The notes beneath the pieces were generated by a model. That model ran no database searches and was not told the origin of the DNA. It was given only the letters and a program-made list of their open reading frames with translations. From Clostridia bacterium (GTDB taxonomy: Bacteria > Bacillota > Clostridia > Oscillospirales > Acutalibacteraceae), in assembly GCA_017399535.1 (NCBI GenBank), contig JAFQBX010000015.1, positions 1 through 51,319 of the forward strand: 51,319 bases of DNA, in the 5' to 3' direction. Shown here piece after piece: positions 25,406 through 34,268 of this stretch. Numbering within the stretch: the first letter of the stretch is position 1; every line of letters begins with the position of its first letter. A program made the position numbers and the translations under genes.

Positions 25406-26470
25406 ATGGAAATAAAGATTCAGAAAACTGCAACTCCGGCCGAAAAACCCGATAGCAGTACACTTGGCTTCGGTAAGGTATTTACCGACCACATGTTTAT
25501 AATGGATTATACCGCAGGTGAAGGTTGGCACGATGCACGAATCGTTCCGTTTGGAAAGATTGAGATTCACCCTGCATCAACCGTTCTTCACTACGGCTCC
25601 GAAATTTTCGAGGGATTAAAGGCATACAGAAAGGCAGACGGCAGCGTCCAGATGTTCAGACCTATCGAGAATATCAGACGTATGAACCGTTCGGCTGAGC
25701 GTATGTGCTTACCACAAATTCCCGAGGATTTAGCCCTCGAAGTGCTCACTAAATTCATCGAATTCGAGCAGGAATGGACTCCGTCAGCCGAGGGAACATC
25801 ACTGTATATCCGTCCCTTTATGTTCGGTAACGACGAGTCACTCGGCGTTCACTCGGTAAAGAATGCTACATTTATGATTATCACTTCACCCGTTGGCAGT
25901 TATTATAAAGAGGGCATCAACCCCGTAAAGATTATGATAGAGACCAACGACGTCCGTGCTGTAAGAGGCGGTACAGGTGAAGCAAAGTGCGGCGGAAACT
26001 ATGCCGCAAGCAACCGCGCAGGCGACAGAGCAGAAAAGCTCGGCTACTCACAGGTTCTTTGGCTCGATGGCGTTGAGCGCAAGTATATCGAAGAGGTTGG
26101 CGCAATGAACGTTATGTTCAAAATCGGCGGCGAAATCGTTACACCGATGCTTGCCGGCTCAATCCTCCCCGGAATTACCAGAAAGTCGATTATCGAGCTT
26201 CTCAAATCCGAGGGATATACAGTAAGCGAGCGCCTTATCAGCATTGACGAGCTTGCCGAAGCACTCGAAAACGGAACACTCGAAGAAGCATGGGGTTGCG
26301 GTACAGCAGCGGTTGTTTCTCCGATAGGCGAGCTTTGCTATAAGGATAATAAGTATGTCATAAACGAAGGTAAAATCGGCGAGGTCACACAGCACCTTTA
26401 CGATATCCTCACAGGTATTCAGTGGGGTAAGGTCGAGGACACTTTCGGCTGGACATACAAAATAAACTAA
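25406..26470 (+). CDS. ilvE: Branched-chain amino acid aminotransferase
   Basis: 354 aa, class IV PLP enzyme of the longer type. LHYGSEIFEGLKAYR and RPIENIRRMNRSA bind the phosphate. The PLP lysine is in GEAKCGGNYAAS. EEVGAMNVMF and ILPGITRKS are standard BCAT motifs. It exchanges amino groups between Val/Leu/Ile and their 2-oxoacids using glutamate/2-oxoglutarate. Placed last in the VOR operon (18 bp gap), it joins the 2-oxoacid pool of VOR to amino acids. Together with the valine T-box this points to amino acid production. Confidence 0.94.
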   Translation: MEIKIQKTATPAEKPDSSTLGFGKVFTDHMFIMDYTAGEGWHDARIVPFGKIEIHPASTVLHYGSEIFEGLKAYRKADGSVQMFRPIENIRRMNRSAERMCLPQIPEDLALEVLTKFIEFEQEWTPSAEGTSLYIRPFMFGNDESLGVHSVKNATFMIITSPVGSYYKEGINPVKIMIETNDVRAVRGGTGEAKCGGNYAASNRAGDRAEKLGYSQVLWLDGVERKYIEEVGAMNVMFKIGGEIVTPMLAGSILPGITRKSIIELLKSEGYTVSERLISIDELAEALENGTLEEAWGCGTAAVVSPIGELCYKDNKYVINEGKIGEVTQHLYDILTGIQWGKVEDTFGWTYKIN

Positions 26471-26480
26471 AAAAATATAC

Positions 26481-26509
26481 TTGACAAACCAATCGTTTGG
26501 TGCTATGAT
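26481..26509 (+). promoter_or_regulatory. Promoter of the leucine T-box operon
   Basis: TTGACA (26481-26486), a 17-nt spacer, then TATGAT (26504-26509). It starts only 11 bp after ilvE, so the second T-box operon has its own start. Confidence 0.82.
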
Positions 26510-26515
26510 TATCCC

Positions 26516-26799
26516 ATATTTTAAATGCGACGAAGGAATTATTTGTCCCTTTAAAGTACATCATAGAGAGTCGGCGTTTGGTGAAAGACCGATATGTACC
26601 ATGGGATAAAGTCTCATTCCCGAGCATAATCTCCGAAAGAATGAGTAAGAGATTACGGCTTGCCCCGTTATCATGGCAGAGAGCTTGTTTGAGCTCAGAG
26701 AGTGACTGTGAATATATCACAGTAACCGGGGTGGTACCGCGGATTAAAAGTATCAATTCGTCCCTGAAACCTAAATTTTATAGGTTTCAGGGTTTTTTT
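26516..26799 (+). promoter_or_regulatory. T-box leader, specifier CUC (leucine)
   Basis: A K-turn (GCGAC with CGAGCATA) sits over a lower helix GGAA with TTCC (26617-26620). The upper helix TTTGTCCC pairs with GGGATAAA (26603). The 3' loop strand between them is GTCTCA. The triplet plus one base before the lower helix is CTC-A, so the specifier is CTC at 26613-26615. Typical AGAGAGTCGGCGTTTGGTGAAAG distal features are present, seen as AGAGAGTCGGCG and TTGGTGAAAG. The T-box GGGTGGTACCGCGG is at 26729-26742. The terminator is CCCTGAAACCTA/TAGGTTTCAGGG with T7. If the helix takes one more pair, the triplet would read TCT (Ser), which I consider less likely. Confidence 0.88.
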
Positions 26800-26834
26800 A
26801 TTTGCATAAAATGCTATCGAAGGAAAGTGATGAA

Positions 26835-28232
26835 ATGAAACAAATTAAAGTGACCGACATGACTCTCGAAATGGGTGCATCAACCCTATCATTCAAGGAA
26901 AAAATCGAAATTGCTCGTCAGCTGGATAATCTAAAAGTTGACGTCATCGATATGCCCGAGATTGTAAACGTTACAACCGATTCATTACTTATCAGAACTA
27001 TTTGCGCCTTTGCAAAGAATAGTACAATCAGCGTTTCGACAGGTAGAACGGTCGAAGGTGTGGCTGTTGCCGCGGCAGCAGTTTCGGGAGCAAAAAGTGC
27101 CAGATTAAAGGTTAATTTGCCCGTTTCTCCCGTTCAGATGGAATACACCTGCCACAAAAAGCCGGCTAAAATGCTCGAACTCGCAAAGCAACTTTTTGCC
27201 GCCGCTACCGAAAAGTCGAGCAACGTCGAATTTTTTGCCGCCGACGCTACACGTGCCGAACCCGATTTTTTAAAGGAAATTGTCACCTTGGCAATCGATT
27301 CGGGAATAAAGACGATTACCCTTTGCGACGACGAGGACGTTATGCTGCCTGACGAATTTGCGGCATTTGTTTCCGACGTAAAGGATAGAATTCCTGCACT
27401 TAATGATGTTAATTTCGGCATTCTCTGCCGCAACAGAAACTCTATGGCTACCGCATCCGCCATTATGGCGATAAAGGTCGGCGTTGACGAGATAAAGTGC
27501 TGTGCGGCAAGGGACGATTTACCCAAGCTGAGCGTTCTCGCTAACATAATCAATAATAGCGGCGACCGAATCGGCGTCGCATCCAATCTCAATTACAATG
27601 AGCTTTACCGTATTTTGAAGCAGATTGAGTGGATTTGCGGAACAAAGATGAATAGCGACGTCGAAAATGTCGTTGCCGATTTCACCGATTCCGACCAGCC
27701 GATGCTCGCTTCCGACGACACACTCGAAACGGTATCAGCCGCTGTTAAAAAGCTTGGCTACGACCTGTCGGAAGAGGACTATGTCAAGGTTTACGACGAG
27801 TTTAAGCGCCTTGCCGAGAGAAAAAAGGTCGGCTCAAAGGAGCTCGACGCCATCGTCGCAAGTACAGCACTTCAGGTACCGCCCACATATAAACTGGTTA
27901 ATTTCGTTATCAATACCGGAAATATCGTTTCGTCCTCGGCACAAATCACACTCGAAAAGGGTGGAGAAGAAATTTCGGCAATCAGTATGGGTGACGGACC
28001 CGTTGACGCATCCTTTAAGGCAATTGAACAGATTATCGGTTGCCATTTCGAGCTTGACGATTTCCAAATTCAGTCGGTCACCGAGGGCAGAGAAGCCGTC
28101 GGCTCGGCTATTGTCCGCCTCCGTCATAACGGAAAGCTCTTTTCAGGCAACGGAATCTCCACCGATATTATCGGTTCATCGATAAAGGCGTACATCAACG
28201 CAGTTAACAAGATTGTTCACGAGGAGTGCTAA
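26835..28232 (+). CDS. 2-isopropylmalate synthase-like protein without metal-binding residues, with LeuA regulatory domain
   Basis: 465 aa from ATG 26835 (MKQIKVTDMTLEMG), preceded by GGAAAG. It aligns along the whole length with LeuA, but the first motif DTTLRDGEQ reads DMTLEMGAST. The HTHDDLGLA metal motif reads CRNRNSMAT, and the GIGERAGN loop is gone. The Asp and both His metal ligands are therefore missing, so claisen condensation is unlikely. The C-terminal LeuA-type allosteric domain is well kept: MGDGPVDASFKAIEQI, then VTEGREAVG, then GISTDIIGSSIKAYINAVNKI in pieces STDIIGSSIKAY and INAVNKI. The frame is intact and the gene has a leucine T-box, so this is a maintained protein rather than decay. 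A leucine-sensing or scaffold role is inferred. Confidence 0.85.
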   Translation: MKQIKVTDMTLEMGASTLSFKEKIEIARQLDNLKVDVIDMPEIVNVTTDSLLIRTICAFAKNSTISVSTGRTVEGVAVAAAAVSGAKSARLKVNLPVSPVQMEYTCHKKPAKMLELAKQLFAAATEKSSNVEFFAADATRAEPDFLKEIVTLAIDSGIKTITLCDDEDVMLPDEFAAFVSDVKDRIPALNDVNFGILCRNRNSMATASAIMAIKVGVDEIKCCAARDDLPKLSVLANIINNSGDRIGVASNLNYNELYRILKQIEWICGTKMNSDVENVVADFTDSDQPMLASDDTLETVSAAVKKLGYDLSEEDYVKVYDEFKRLAERKKVGSKELDAIVASTALQVPPTYKLVNFVINTGNIVSSSAQITLEKGGEEISAISMGDGPVDASFKAIEQIIGCHFELDDFQIQSVTEGREAVGSAIVRLRHNGKLFSGNGISTDIIGSSIKAYINAVNKIVHEEC

Positions 28233-28233
28233 T

Positions 28234-30753
28234 ATGAAACTTTCTTTTTCAACAAAGGGATGGCACGGAAAAAGCTTTGACGAATTTTGCCAAATGGCGA
28301 AGGAGCTCAGATTTTCCGGCATCGAACTTCATAATATAAATAACCGCCTCTTTACCGATAAGGAGAGCGTTTTTCAGGATTATTCGGCTTCTTCGACCCT
28401 GCGTAAGCTGTACGAAATGAAGCTGACAATCCCCTGTATCGACAGTATTTGCGATCCTGCGGATAAAGCTACTCATGACGAGGCGATTGCTGAAATTACC
28501 GAGTGCATCCGCATAGCAAAGAATTTGCATATCCCGAATATCCGCATCCACGCATCCGAGCACGATGCCGACGATATGGAAACGGTCGAAGCATTTTGCG
28601 CCGAAATTCTGCCTACTGCTGAAAAAGAGGGGATAACCCTCCTTTTCGAAACAAGCGGACTTTTCTGCGACACGGCAAAGCTGCGCGACCTGCTTGAACG
28701 TTTTGCCTGCGATAGCGTTGCAGCTCTCTGGGATATGTATTCGCCCTACTTTATCGCCAATGAAGCACCCGAAAAGACGATAGAAAATCTCGGTGCATAC
28801 GTTAAGCACATTCATATCAAGGATGCTGTCCATACCGCTAACGGAACCGAATTCTGCCTCATGGGCGAGGGTGAATTGCCCGTAAACGAGATGATTTTGG
28901 CTCTCCGCTCGGTCAATTACGACGGATTTATTTCGCTCGAATGGACACCAGATTGGTGTAAGGAGCTTGACGATTTAGAGATTGTCCTCTCCCAGTTCGA
29001 GAACTATATGAGTCAGTTCTCCGACACGTCAAAGTCAGACAACAGCTTGTATTATAACAACGCACACACAGGAAAATACGTGTGGAAAAAGGATTTGCTC
29101 ATTGATTGCACCTTCTCCGAGGTACTCGACCGCATGGTTGAGGAGTTTCCCGACCGACTTGCGTTTAAGTACACGACACTCGATTATACTCGCACATATT
29201 ACGAATTCCGCAAGGACGTTGATACCTTTGCGCGTTCACTCATTTCACTCGGCGTAAAGCCGGGTCACCACGTTGCCGTTTGGGCGACAAACGTGCCGCA
29301 GTGGTATATCGCCTTCTGGGCGGTAACAAAGATTGGCGCCGTTTTGGTATCGATGAACACCGCGTATAAGATTCACGAGGCAGAATATCTGCTCAAGCAG
29401 TCGGATACACATACACTCATTTTGGTTGACGGCTTCCGCGATTCAAATTATGCCGCAACCATCGCCGAACTTTGCCCCGAACTCGAAAATACCGAATCGG
29501 GTCAGCCGCTTCATAGCCGCCGTTTGCCCTTCCTGCGTAACGTAATCACCGTTGGCTTCAAACAAAAGGGCTGCATCACCTGGGAGGAAGCGATCGAACG
29601 CGCCGATATGGTGCCTGTTGAGGAGGTTTACCGCCGTGCAGCTGCCGTTGACAAGGATGACGTTTGCAATATGCAGTACACCTCGGGTACAACCGGCTTC
29701 CCGAAGGGAGTTATGCTTACCCACTATAACGTTGTTAATAACGGAAAGTGTATAGGCGACCGTATGGACCTTTCGACCGCCGACCGTATGATGATTCAGG
29801 TGCCGATGTTCCACTGCTTCGGAATGGTACTCGCCATGACCGCGTCAATGACCCACGGCGTTACTCTGCTTCCGTTGCCGTATTATGCACCAAAGCCGGC
29901 ACTTGCCTGCATCAATGACGAGAGGATAACCGCCTTCCACGGCGTTCCCACCATGTTTATTGCAATGCTCGAACACGAGGACTTTGCAAAGACCGATTTC
30001 TCATATATGCGTACGGGAATTATGGCGGGTAGCCCCTGTCCCATCTCGGTTATGCGCGATGTAATTGATAAGATGAATATGAAGGAAATCACCATCGTTT
30101 ACGGTCAGACCGAGGCATCACCCGGTTGCACAATGAGCTCGACCGACGACTCTATCGAGGTTCGCGTCGGAACGGTAGGCAGAGCCCTTCCCGAAATTGA
30201 ATGTAAAATAATCAATCCCGAAACGGGTGAGGATTGTCCCGACGAGGTTACGGGCGAATTTGTGGCCCGTGGATATAACATAATGAAGGGGTATTATAAG
30301 ATGCCCCGAGCTACCGCCGCCGCTATTGATAAGGACGGCTGGTTGCATACCGGCGACCTTGCCTGCCGCACAGCCGAGGGCAATTACCGCATCACCGGTC
30401 GACTCAAGGATATGATTATCCGTGGCGGTGAAAACATTTATCCGAAGGAAATTGAGGAATTTATCTATACTCACCCGAAGGTAAAGGACGTTCAGGTAAT
30501 CGGTGTCCCCGACGAACAGTATGGCGAAGAAATTATGGCATGCATTATCTTAAAAGACGGCGAACAAATGACCGAAGCCGAAATGAAGGAATATATTAAC
30601 GCTCACATGGCTCGTCATAAGGTGCCGCGTTACATCGACTTTGTGACCGAGTTCCCGATGAACGTCGCAGGAAAAATCTTAAAGTACAAGATGCGCGAGG
30701 ACGCTATCAAAAAGCTCGGACTCCAAAAAGCAAACTCAATCGAAACCGCATAA
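28234..30753 (+). CDS. TIM-barrel (sugar isomerase/epimerase-like) domain fused to acyl-CoA synthetase
   Basis: 839 aa from ATG 28234, one base after the upstream stop, with GAGGAG as ribosome site. An upstream in-frame ATG at 28213 lies inside the preceding gene. Residues about 1-265 form an AP-endonuclease-2/xylose-isomerase-like barrel (FSGIELHNIN, IRIHASEHD, LLFETSG, ALWDMYSP, VKHIHIKDA, FISLEWTPDW). His, Glu and Asp metal-ligand positions seem retained. Residues about 300-835 are an acyl-CoA ligase: MQYTSGTTGFPKG, VYGQTEASPG, LHTGDLACRTAEGNYRITG (in parts), GRLKDMIIRGGENIYP and the final GKILKYKMRE. Substrate is probably a branched or medium acyl chain. The barrel may act on a linked intermediate, but its role is unknown. 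Confidence 0.85.
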   Translation: MKLSFSTKGWHGKSFDEFCQMAKELRFSGIELHNINNRLFTDKESVFQDYSASSTLRKLYEMKLTIPCIDSICDPADKATHDEAIAEITECIRIAKNLHIPNIRIHASEHDADDMETVEAFCAEILPTAEKEGITLLFETSGLFCDTAKLRDLLERFACDSVAALWDMYSPYFIANEAPEKTIENLGAYVKHIHIKDAVHTANGTEFCLMGEGELPVNEMILALRSVNYDGFISLEWTPDWCKELDDLEIVLSQFENYMSQFSDTSKSDNSLYYNNAHTGKYVWKKDLLIDCTFSEVLDRMVEEFPDRLAFKYTTLDYTRTYYEFRKDVDTFARSLISLGVKPGHHVAVWATNVPQWYIAFWAVTKIGAVLVSMNTAYKIHEAEYLLKQSDTHTLILVDGFRDSNYAATIAELCPELENTESGQPLHSRRLPFLRNVITVGFKQKGCITWEEAIERADMVPVEEVYRRAAAVDKDDVCNMQYTSGTTGFPKGVMLTHYNVVNNGKCIGDRMDLSTADRMMIQVPMFHCFGMVLAMTASMTHGVTLLPLPYYAPKPALACINDERITAFHGVPTMFIAMLEHEDFAKTDFSYMRTGIMAGSPCPISVMRDVIDKMNMKEITIVYGQTEASPGCTMSSTDDSIEVRVGTVGRALPEIECKIINPETGEDCPDEVTGEFVARGYNIMKGYYKMPRATAAAIDKDGWLHTGDLACRTAEGNYRITGRLKDMIIRGGENIYPKEIEEFIYTHPKVKDVQVIGVPDEQYGEEIMACIILKDGEQMTEAEMKEYINAHMARHKVPRYIDFVTEFPMNVAGKILKYKMREDAIKKLGLQKANSIETA

Positions 30754-30756
30754 ATT

Positions 30757-30793
30757 AAAAAAAGCATTGACCGATTGGTCAATGCTTTTTTTG
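30757..30793 (+). terminator. Bidirectional terminator between convergent genes
   Basis: AAAAAAAGCATTGACC-gatt-GGTCAATGCTTTTTTT, a perfect stem shared by the T-box operon (plus) and glyA (minus). Confidence 0.9.
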
Positions 30794-30807
30794 TATCAAA
30801 AATCTAA

Positions 30808-32058
30808 TTATTTATAAAGGGGATACTTGGCACAAATTTCGGCAACGCTCTGCTTAATGTAATCCTGCTTGTTATCAAAGTCAAAGATAGCAAGAGCAAT
30901 AAGCTCACCAATCTTTGTGAAATCGTCAACGCCGAGACCTCTCGAAGTGGCGGCAGGAGTACCTACACGGATACCGCTGGTGATAAAGGGGCTTTCAGGG
31001 TCGTTGGGAATTGCATTTTTGTTTGTTGTAATGTTTACAGCGTCTAAACGATGTTCAAGCTCCTTACCGGTAACACCTGTACCGCGAAGGTCGAGGAGAA
31101 TGAGGTGGTTGTCAGTGCCGCCCGAAACGATGTTGATATTATGCGCCTTTAACGAAGCGGCAAGTGCCTGCGAGTTGTCGATAATGCGCTTCTGATAATC
31201 CTTGAATTCGTCGGTAAGTGCCTCGCCGAACGAAACTGCCTTTGCAGCGATAACGTGCATCAAAGGACCGCCCTGCATTCCCGGGAAAATGGCCTTGTCA
31301 ATTGCCTTTGCATACTTTTCTTTGCAGAGAATCATACCGCCACGGGGACCGCGAAGTGTCTTATGCGTAGTGGTGGTAACAACGTCGGCATACTGAACGG
31401 GATTGATGTGGAGACCTGCGGCAACGAGACCTGCGATGTGAGCCATATCAACCATCATGATAGCACCAACCTCGTCACAGATGTCGCGAATGATGTCAAA
31501 GCGAATTTCGCGCGGATATGCAGAAGCACCCGAAACGATGAGCTTGGGTTTGCATTCAACAGCAATTCTTCTCATTTCGTCGTAATCAATATATCCTTCG
31601 TCATTAACGCCGTAGGGAACAAAGTTATAGTTCTTACCTGATGCATTAACGGGTGAACCGTGTGTCAAATGACCACCGTGAGCGAGGTTCATACCCATAA
31701 CGGTATCACCATTTTCTACGAGTGCAAAGTAAACTGCGAGGTTTGCCTGAGCGCCCGAGTGCGGCTGAACGTTAGCGTGTTCGGCGCCAAAAAGCTTCTT
31801 AGCTCTGTCGCGAGCAATATCCTCGACAATGTCAACGCACTGGCAACCGCCGTAGTAACGCTTTGAGGGATATCCTTCTGCATACTTGTTAGTCAGAACC
31901 GAGCCCATAGCAGCCATAACTGCGGGGGAAACAAAGTTTTCCGAAGCGATAAGCTCGATATTTGCCTGCTGACGTTTGAGTTCGAGTCCCATTGCGTCAG
32001 CCACTTCGTTGTCATAGTTTTTGACAAAGCTGATTGTGTCTAAGTAATCCTGATACAT
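30808..32058 (-). CDS. glyA: Serine hydroxymethyltransferase
   Basis: 416 aa, full length. It converts serine plus THF to glycine plus 5,10-methylene-THF with PLP. The PLP lysine is in [14 protein letters not shown]. Other hallmarks are [28 protein letters not shown] (in place of GCEYVD), [15 protein letters not shown] (in parts) and [10 protein letters not shown]. It is the last gene of a three-gene minus-strand run (tmcAL, mutarotase-like, glyA; gaps 20 and 14 bp). It shares the terminator with the leucine T-box operon. It belongs to the same one-carbon theme as fhs and folC. Confidence 0.96.
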   Translation of the reverse strand: MYQDYLDTISFVKNYDNEVADAMGLELKRQQANIELIASENFVSPAVMAAMGSVLTNKYAEGYPSKRYYGGCQCVDIVEDIARDRAKKLFGAEHANVQPHSGAQANLAVYFALVENGDTVMGMNLAHGGHLTHGSPVNASGKNYNFVPYGVNDEGYIDYDEMRRIAVECKPKLIVSGASAYPREIRFDIIRDICDEVGAIMMVDMAHIAGLVAAGLHINPVQYADVVTTTTHKTLRGPRGGMILCKEKYAKAIDKAIFPGMQGGPLMHVIAAKAVSFGEALTDEFKDYQKRIIDNSQALAASLKAHNINIVSGGTDNHLILLDLRGTGVTGKELEHRLDAVNITTNKNAIPNDPESPFITSGIRVGTPAATSRGLGVDDFTKIGELIALAIFDFDNKQDYIKQSVAEICAKYPLYK

Positions 32059-32072
32059 TTTTCTTTCTCCCT

Positions 32073-33008
32073 TTATTTCAAATTATTTAAAAACTCTTTT
32101 ATCGCCGCTTCATTTCTCGCGTCGGGTGTACCGTTCGCTTTATAAAGCGACCAATTTTCGATGCTTTCGGCCGATTCGCCGGGAGCCAAGTCATAAATCC
32201 GGCTTAAGCTTTCAAGCTCTAGAATGTTTTTGTCGGTGTATGTTTCAAAGTTTACGTTGTTGTCTGGATAGGTAACGCCGTCCTTGTAATCGAATCGGCA
32301 AACAAAAACGTCATCACCGAGGATATAAGCGGCAAATCCGTTTTGATTATCCGTCCCGAGCTTAAAGGGACCGTTTGCGTTTTTATCCTGACGTACTGTA
32401 ATGTATTCGTGACCGAAATAGAATCGGTCGTCGGTAACGTTCGAATAGGGCCAAAGTGAAATTATTCTGTTGGCCAAAAGACCGGTATCGTGTGTGTTTT
32501 GTGGTATAATTTCGAGACCGCCGCTGTTAAGCACCGAAATACCCCAAAGAGAGCATTGACGGTTAACGTCGTTTGTATTTTTAACCCTGTGAATGACCTT
32601 CATATCAGGCGCATTGTCGGCCATCTGAACCTCAATTTGAAGCTGAACCTTGTTTCCAATCTGTTCATTCGGGGTGAAAATGGCGCCGTTATCGGTGATT
32701 TCGTATTTTACCTCGTCATTGTCGGGGTAATAAGTTTCGGGCGAGCTTTCAGGCGTGAGCCAGAGTCGGTGACCGCCATAGATGTACCATGTGGCCGATT
32801 CGTAGTAATATTCATCGTATTTTTCGCCGCTACGATTCGACTTTCTCTCGATATCGTTGTAGAAAATGTTATCTCCGTTACAATGAGCAAAGCGGATGAT
32901 TCGCGGACCTACGTCGATGGTGACGTATGCTTCGATAATTCCGTTTGAAATCTTTACGCAACGACCGTAGTTTTCGTAGCTTTGGATAATTTCGTGTGTA
33001 ATAGCCAT
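32073..33008 (-). CDS. Hypothetical protein, galactose-mutarotase-like fold
   Basis: 311 aa from ATG 33008 ([15 protein letters not shown]), which has AGAGGAGA just upstream. The frame runs further upstream into tmcAL but without a ribosome site. It is a beta-rich soluble protein. [19 protein letters not shown] near residue 30, seen as GPRIIRF and [10 protein letters not shown], and [10 protein letters not shown] near residue 80 resemble the aldose-epimerase/DUF4380 type, where such proteins bind a sugar ring. No catalytic His/Glu pair can be set with certainty. It lies between tmcAL and glyA in an operon, and neither neighbour explains it. Confidence 0.6.
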   Translation of the reverse strand: MAITHEIIQSYENYGRCVKISNGIIEAYVTIDVGPRIIRFAHCNGDNIFYNDIERKSNRSGEKYDEYYYESATWYIYGGHRLWLTPESSPETYYPDNDEVKYEITDNGAIFTPNEQIGNKVQLQIEVQMADNAPDMKVIHRVKNTNDVNRQCSLWGISVLNSGGLEIIPQNTHDTGLLANRIISLWPYSNVTDDRFYFGHEYITVRQDKNANGPFKLGTDNQNGFAAYILGDDVFVCRFDYKDGVTYPDNNVNFETYTDKNILELESLSRIYDLAPGESAESIENWSLYKANGTPDARNEAAIKEFLNNLK

Positions 33009-33028
33009 TTTGGTTCTCCTCTGATTTT

Positions 33029-34210
33029 TTAAGTCATAATAATTGGGTCGGTCATATCCTTGCCGCAGGGTTTGTTTGTCGGCGACATCAGCCAATAAAG
33101 GTCAGCGGCAGCACCTTCTAATGAAAACATATTTATCGCCTGTTTGTCAAGAGTATTTACCTCTTTTGTCCGAGTAATTATGGGTAAAGTGGCGGATTTT
33201 TTCATACTTTTCAGAATTTGGCGTCCTTTTTGGTTTGCCGCGAGAATTCTGATATAAGGAACGGGCGCCGAAGCATCCTCTTTGCTAACCTCTAAATACG
33301 CCAAAAGGAGTATTCTCCGTATCCTTGCCATCGTGTATCGCTTTGATTTAATTTTGCTGATTATCTCGTCGAGTGAGGTGCCTTTCCGTATCGCGTCGAA
33401 AATGCGGTTTTCAAGCCCTTCACTTACGTCGGGGAGATTACGTATATCCTCGACCGAAAGCCGTCTTAAATGCGAAATAACGGCGTTTTCGGCTCGTTTT
33501 AAGTCAACGGGCGCATTGCCCGATTCAATTTCATCTTTCAGTATTTCAGCGGCGGCTGTCGGCATATACTTTGCCGCACCTTCGATATCGCCCGAAAGGA
33601 GCATTTGCCGTATTTGCGAAGCGCTCGCGAATCCGTCTATTGCATCGCCGTCGTGTGCGGCACCGATTCGCTTTATCGCAATCGGCTCGATTTCGCAATT
33701 ACCGAGCGCCGTCACGTACTCGACCGCCAACGTATCATTCGGACTTTTGAGAATTGCAGCCGCCTTTTTATCAATCGACGCTACCGCCTTTTCTCTCGCC
33801 GCAGCGAAGGTGATGCCCTTGTCAAGTTGCTTTTTCAGCTCGTCACCGATTTCGTTTGCGATTATATCGGCGGTGGTTTTTATCAGCTCGACGTCGCCAC
33901 ATTCCGAGCCAAAGGCAATCGCATCAACAATTCCGCATCCCTTGATAATTTCGACGCTACCTTGCGCGAACTTTTGCGCCGAAGCGACGGCATAGGGGAG
34001 GGGTAATTCGATTACGAGATCGGCTCCGCAGGAAATGGCCATTTTTGCTCGTGACCGCTTGTCCGAAATGGCGGCATCTCCGCGCTGAACAAAGTTACCG
34101 CTCATAACCGCAATAATCCCGTCATAGCCCATGTTTCTGACCATGGTCAGCATGTATTCGTGACCTAGGTGAAAGGGATTGTATTCAGCAATAACAGCGG
34201 CAATCTTCAC
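33029..34210 (-). CDS. tmcAL: tRNA(Met) cytidine acetate ligase (TmcAL/YlbM)
   Basis: 393 aa from GTG 34210 (MKIAAVIAEYNPFHLGHEYM in the usual form), chosen because GGAGG lies 8 nt upstream. TTG 34225 overlaps that site. The HxGH motif of the nucleotidyltransferase fold is in NPFHLGHEYML. MSGNFVQRGDAAISDKRSRA, in parts MSGNFVQRGD and DKRSRAKMA, and LVIELPLPYAVASAQ are family signatures. It forms N4-acetylcytidine at the wobble base of elongator tRNA-Met using acetate and ATP. Interestingly ackA, another acetate enzyme, is divergent from it by about 140 bp. Confidence 0.92.
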   Translation of the reverse strand: MKIAAVIAEYNPFHLGHEYMLTMVRNMGYDGIIAVMSGNFVQRGDAAISDKRSRAKMAISCGADLVIELPLPYAVASAQKFAQGSVEIIKGCGIVDAIAFGSECGDVELIKTTADIIANEIGDELKKQLDKGITFAAAREKAVASIDKKAAAILKSPNDTLAVEYVTALGNCEIEPIAIKRIGAAHDGDAIDGFASASQIRQMLLSGDIEGAAKYMPTAAAEILKDEIESGNAPVDLKRAENAVISHLRRLSVEDIRNLPDVSEGLENRIFDAIRKGTSLDEIISKIKSKRYTMARIRRILLLAYLEVSKEDASAPVPYIRILAANQKGRQILKSMKKSATLPIITRTKEVNTLDKQAINMFSLEGAAADLYWLMSPTNKPCGKDMTDPIIMT

Positions 34211-34235
34211 CGATTTATCCTCCAATAAATAATAC

Positions 34236-34264
34236 TTGAAAAATTCGGCAATGTATATTAAAAT
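34236..34264 (+). promoter_or_regulatory. Promoter of ackA
   Basis: TTGAAA (34236-34241), a 17-nt spacer, then TAAAAT (34259-34264). It leaves a leader of about 80 nt before the ATG. Confidence 0.7.
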
Positions 34265-34268
34265 ACAT
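34251..34268. promoter_or_regulatory. Possible operator, inverted repeat over the ackA -10 box
   Basis: ATGTAT-N6-ATACAT covers the TAAAAT box. Placement suits a repressor. The binding protein is unknown. Confidence 0.35.

Noticed and set aside
26595-26604. Threonine (ACC) or tyrosine (TAC) specifier in the second T-box
   Set aside because: These triplets lie inside or above the long TTTGTCCC/GGGATAAA helix, not in the loop next to the K-turn helix.
26835-28232. Pseudogene reading for the LeuA-like gene
   Set aside because: Frame, length and the C-terminal domain are intact, and the gene has its own T-box and ribosome site. Only the active site is changed, so a maintained non-catalytic protein is more likely.
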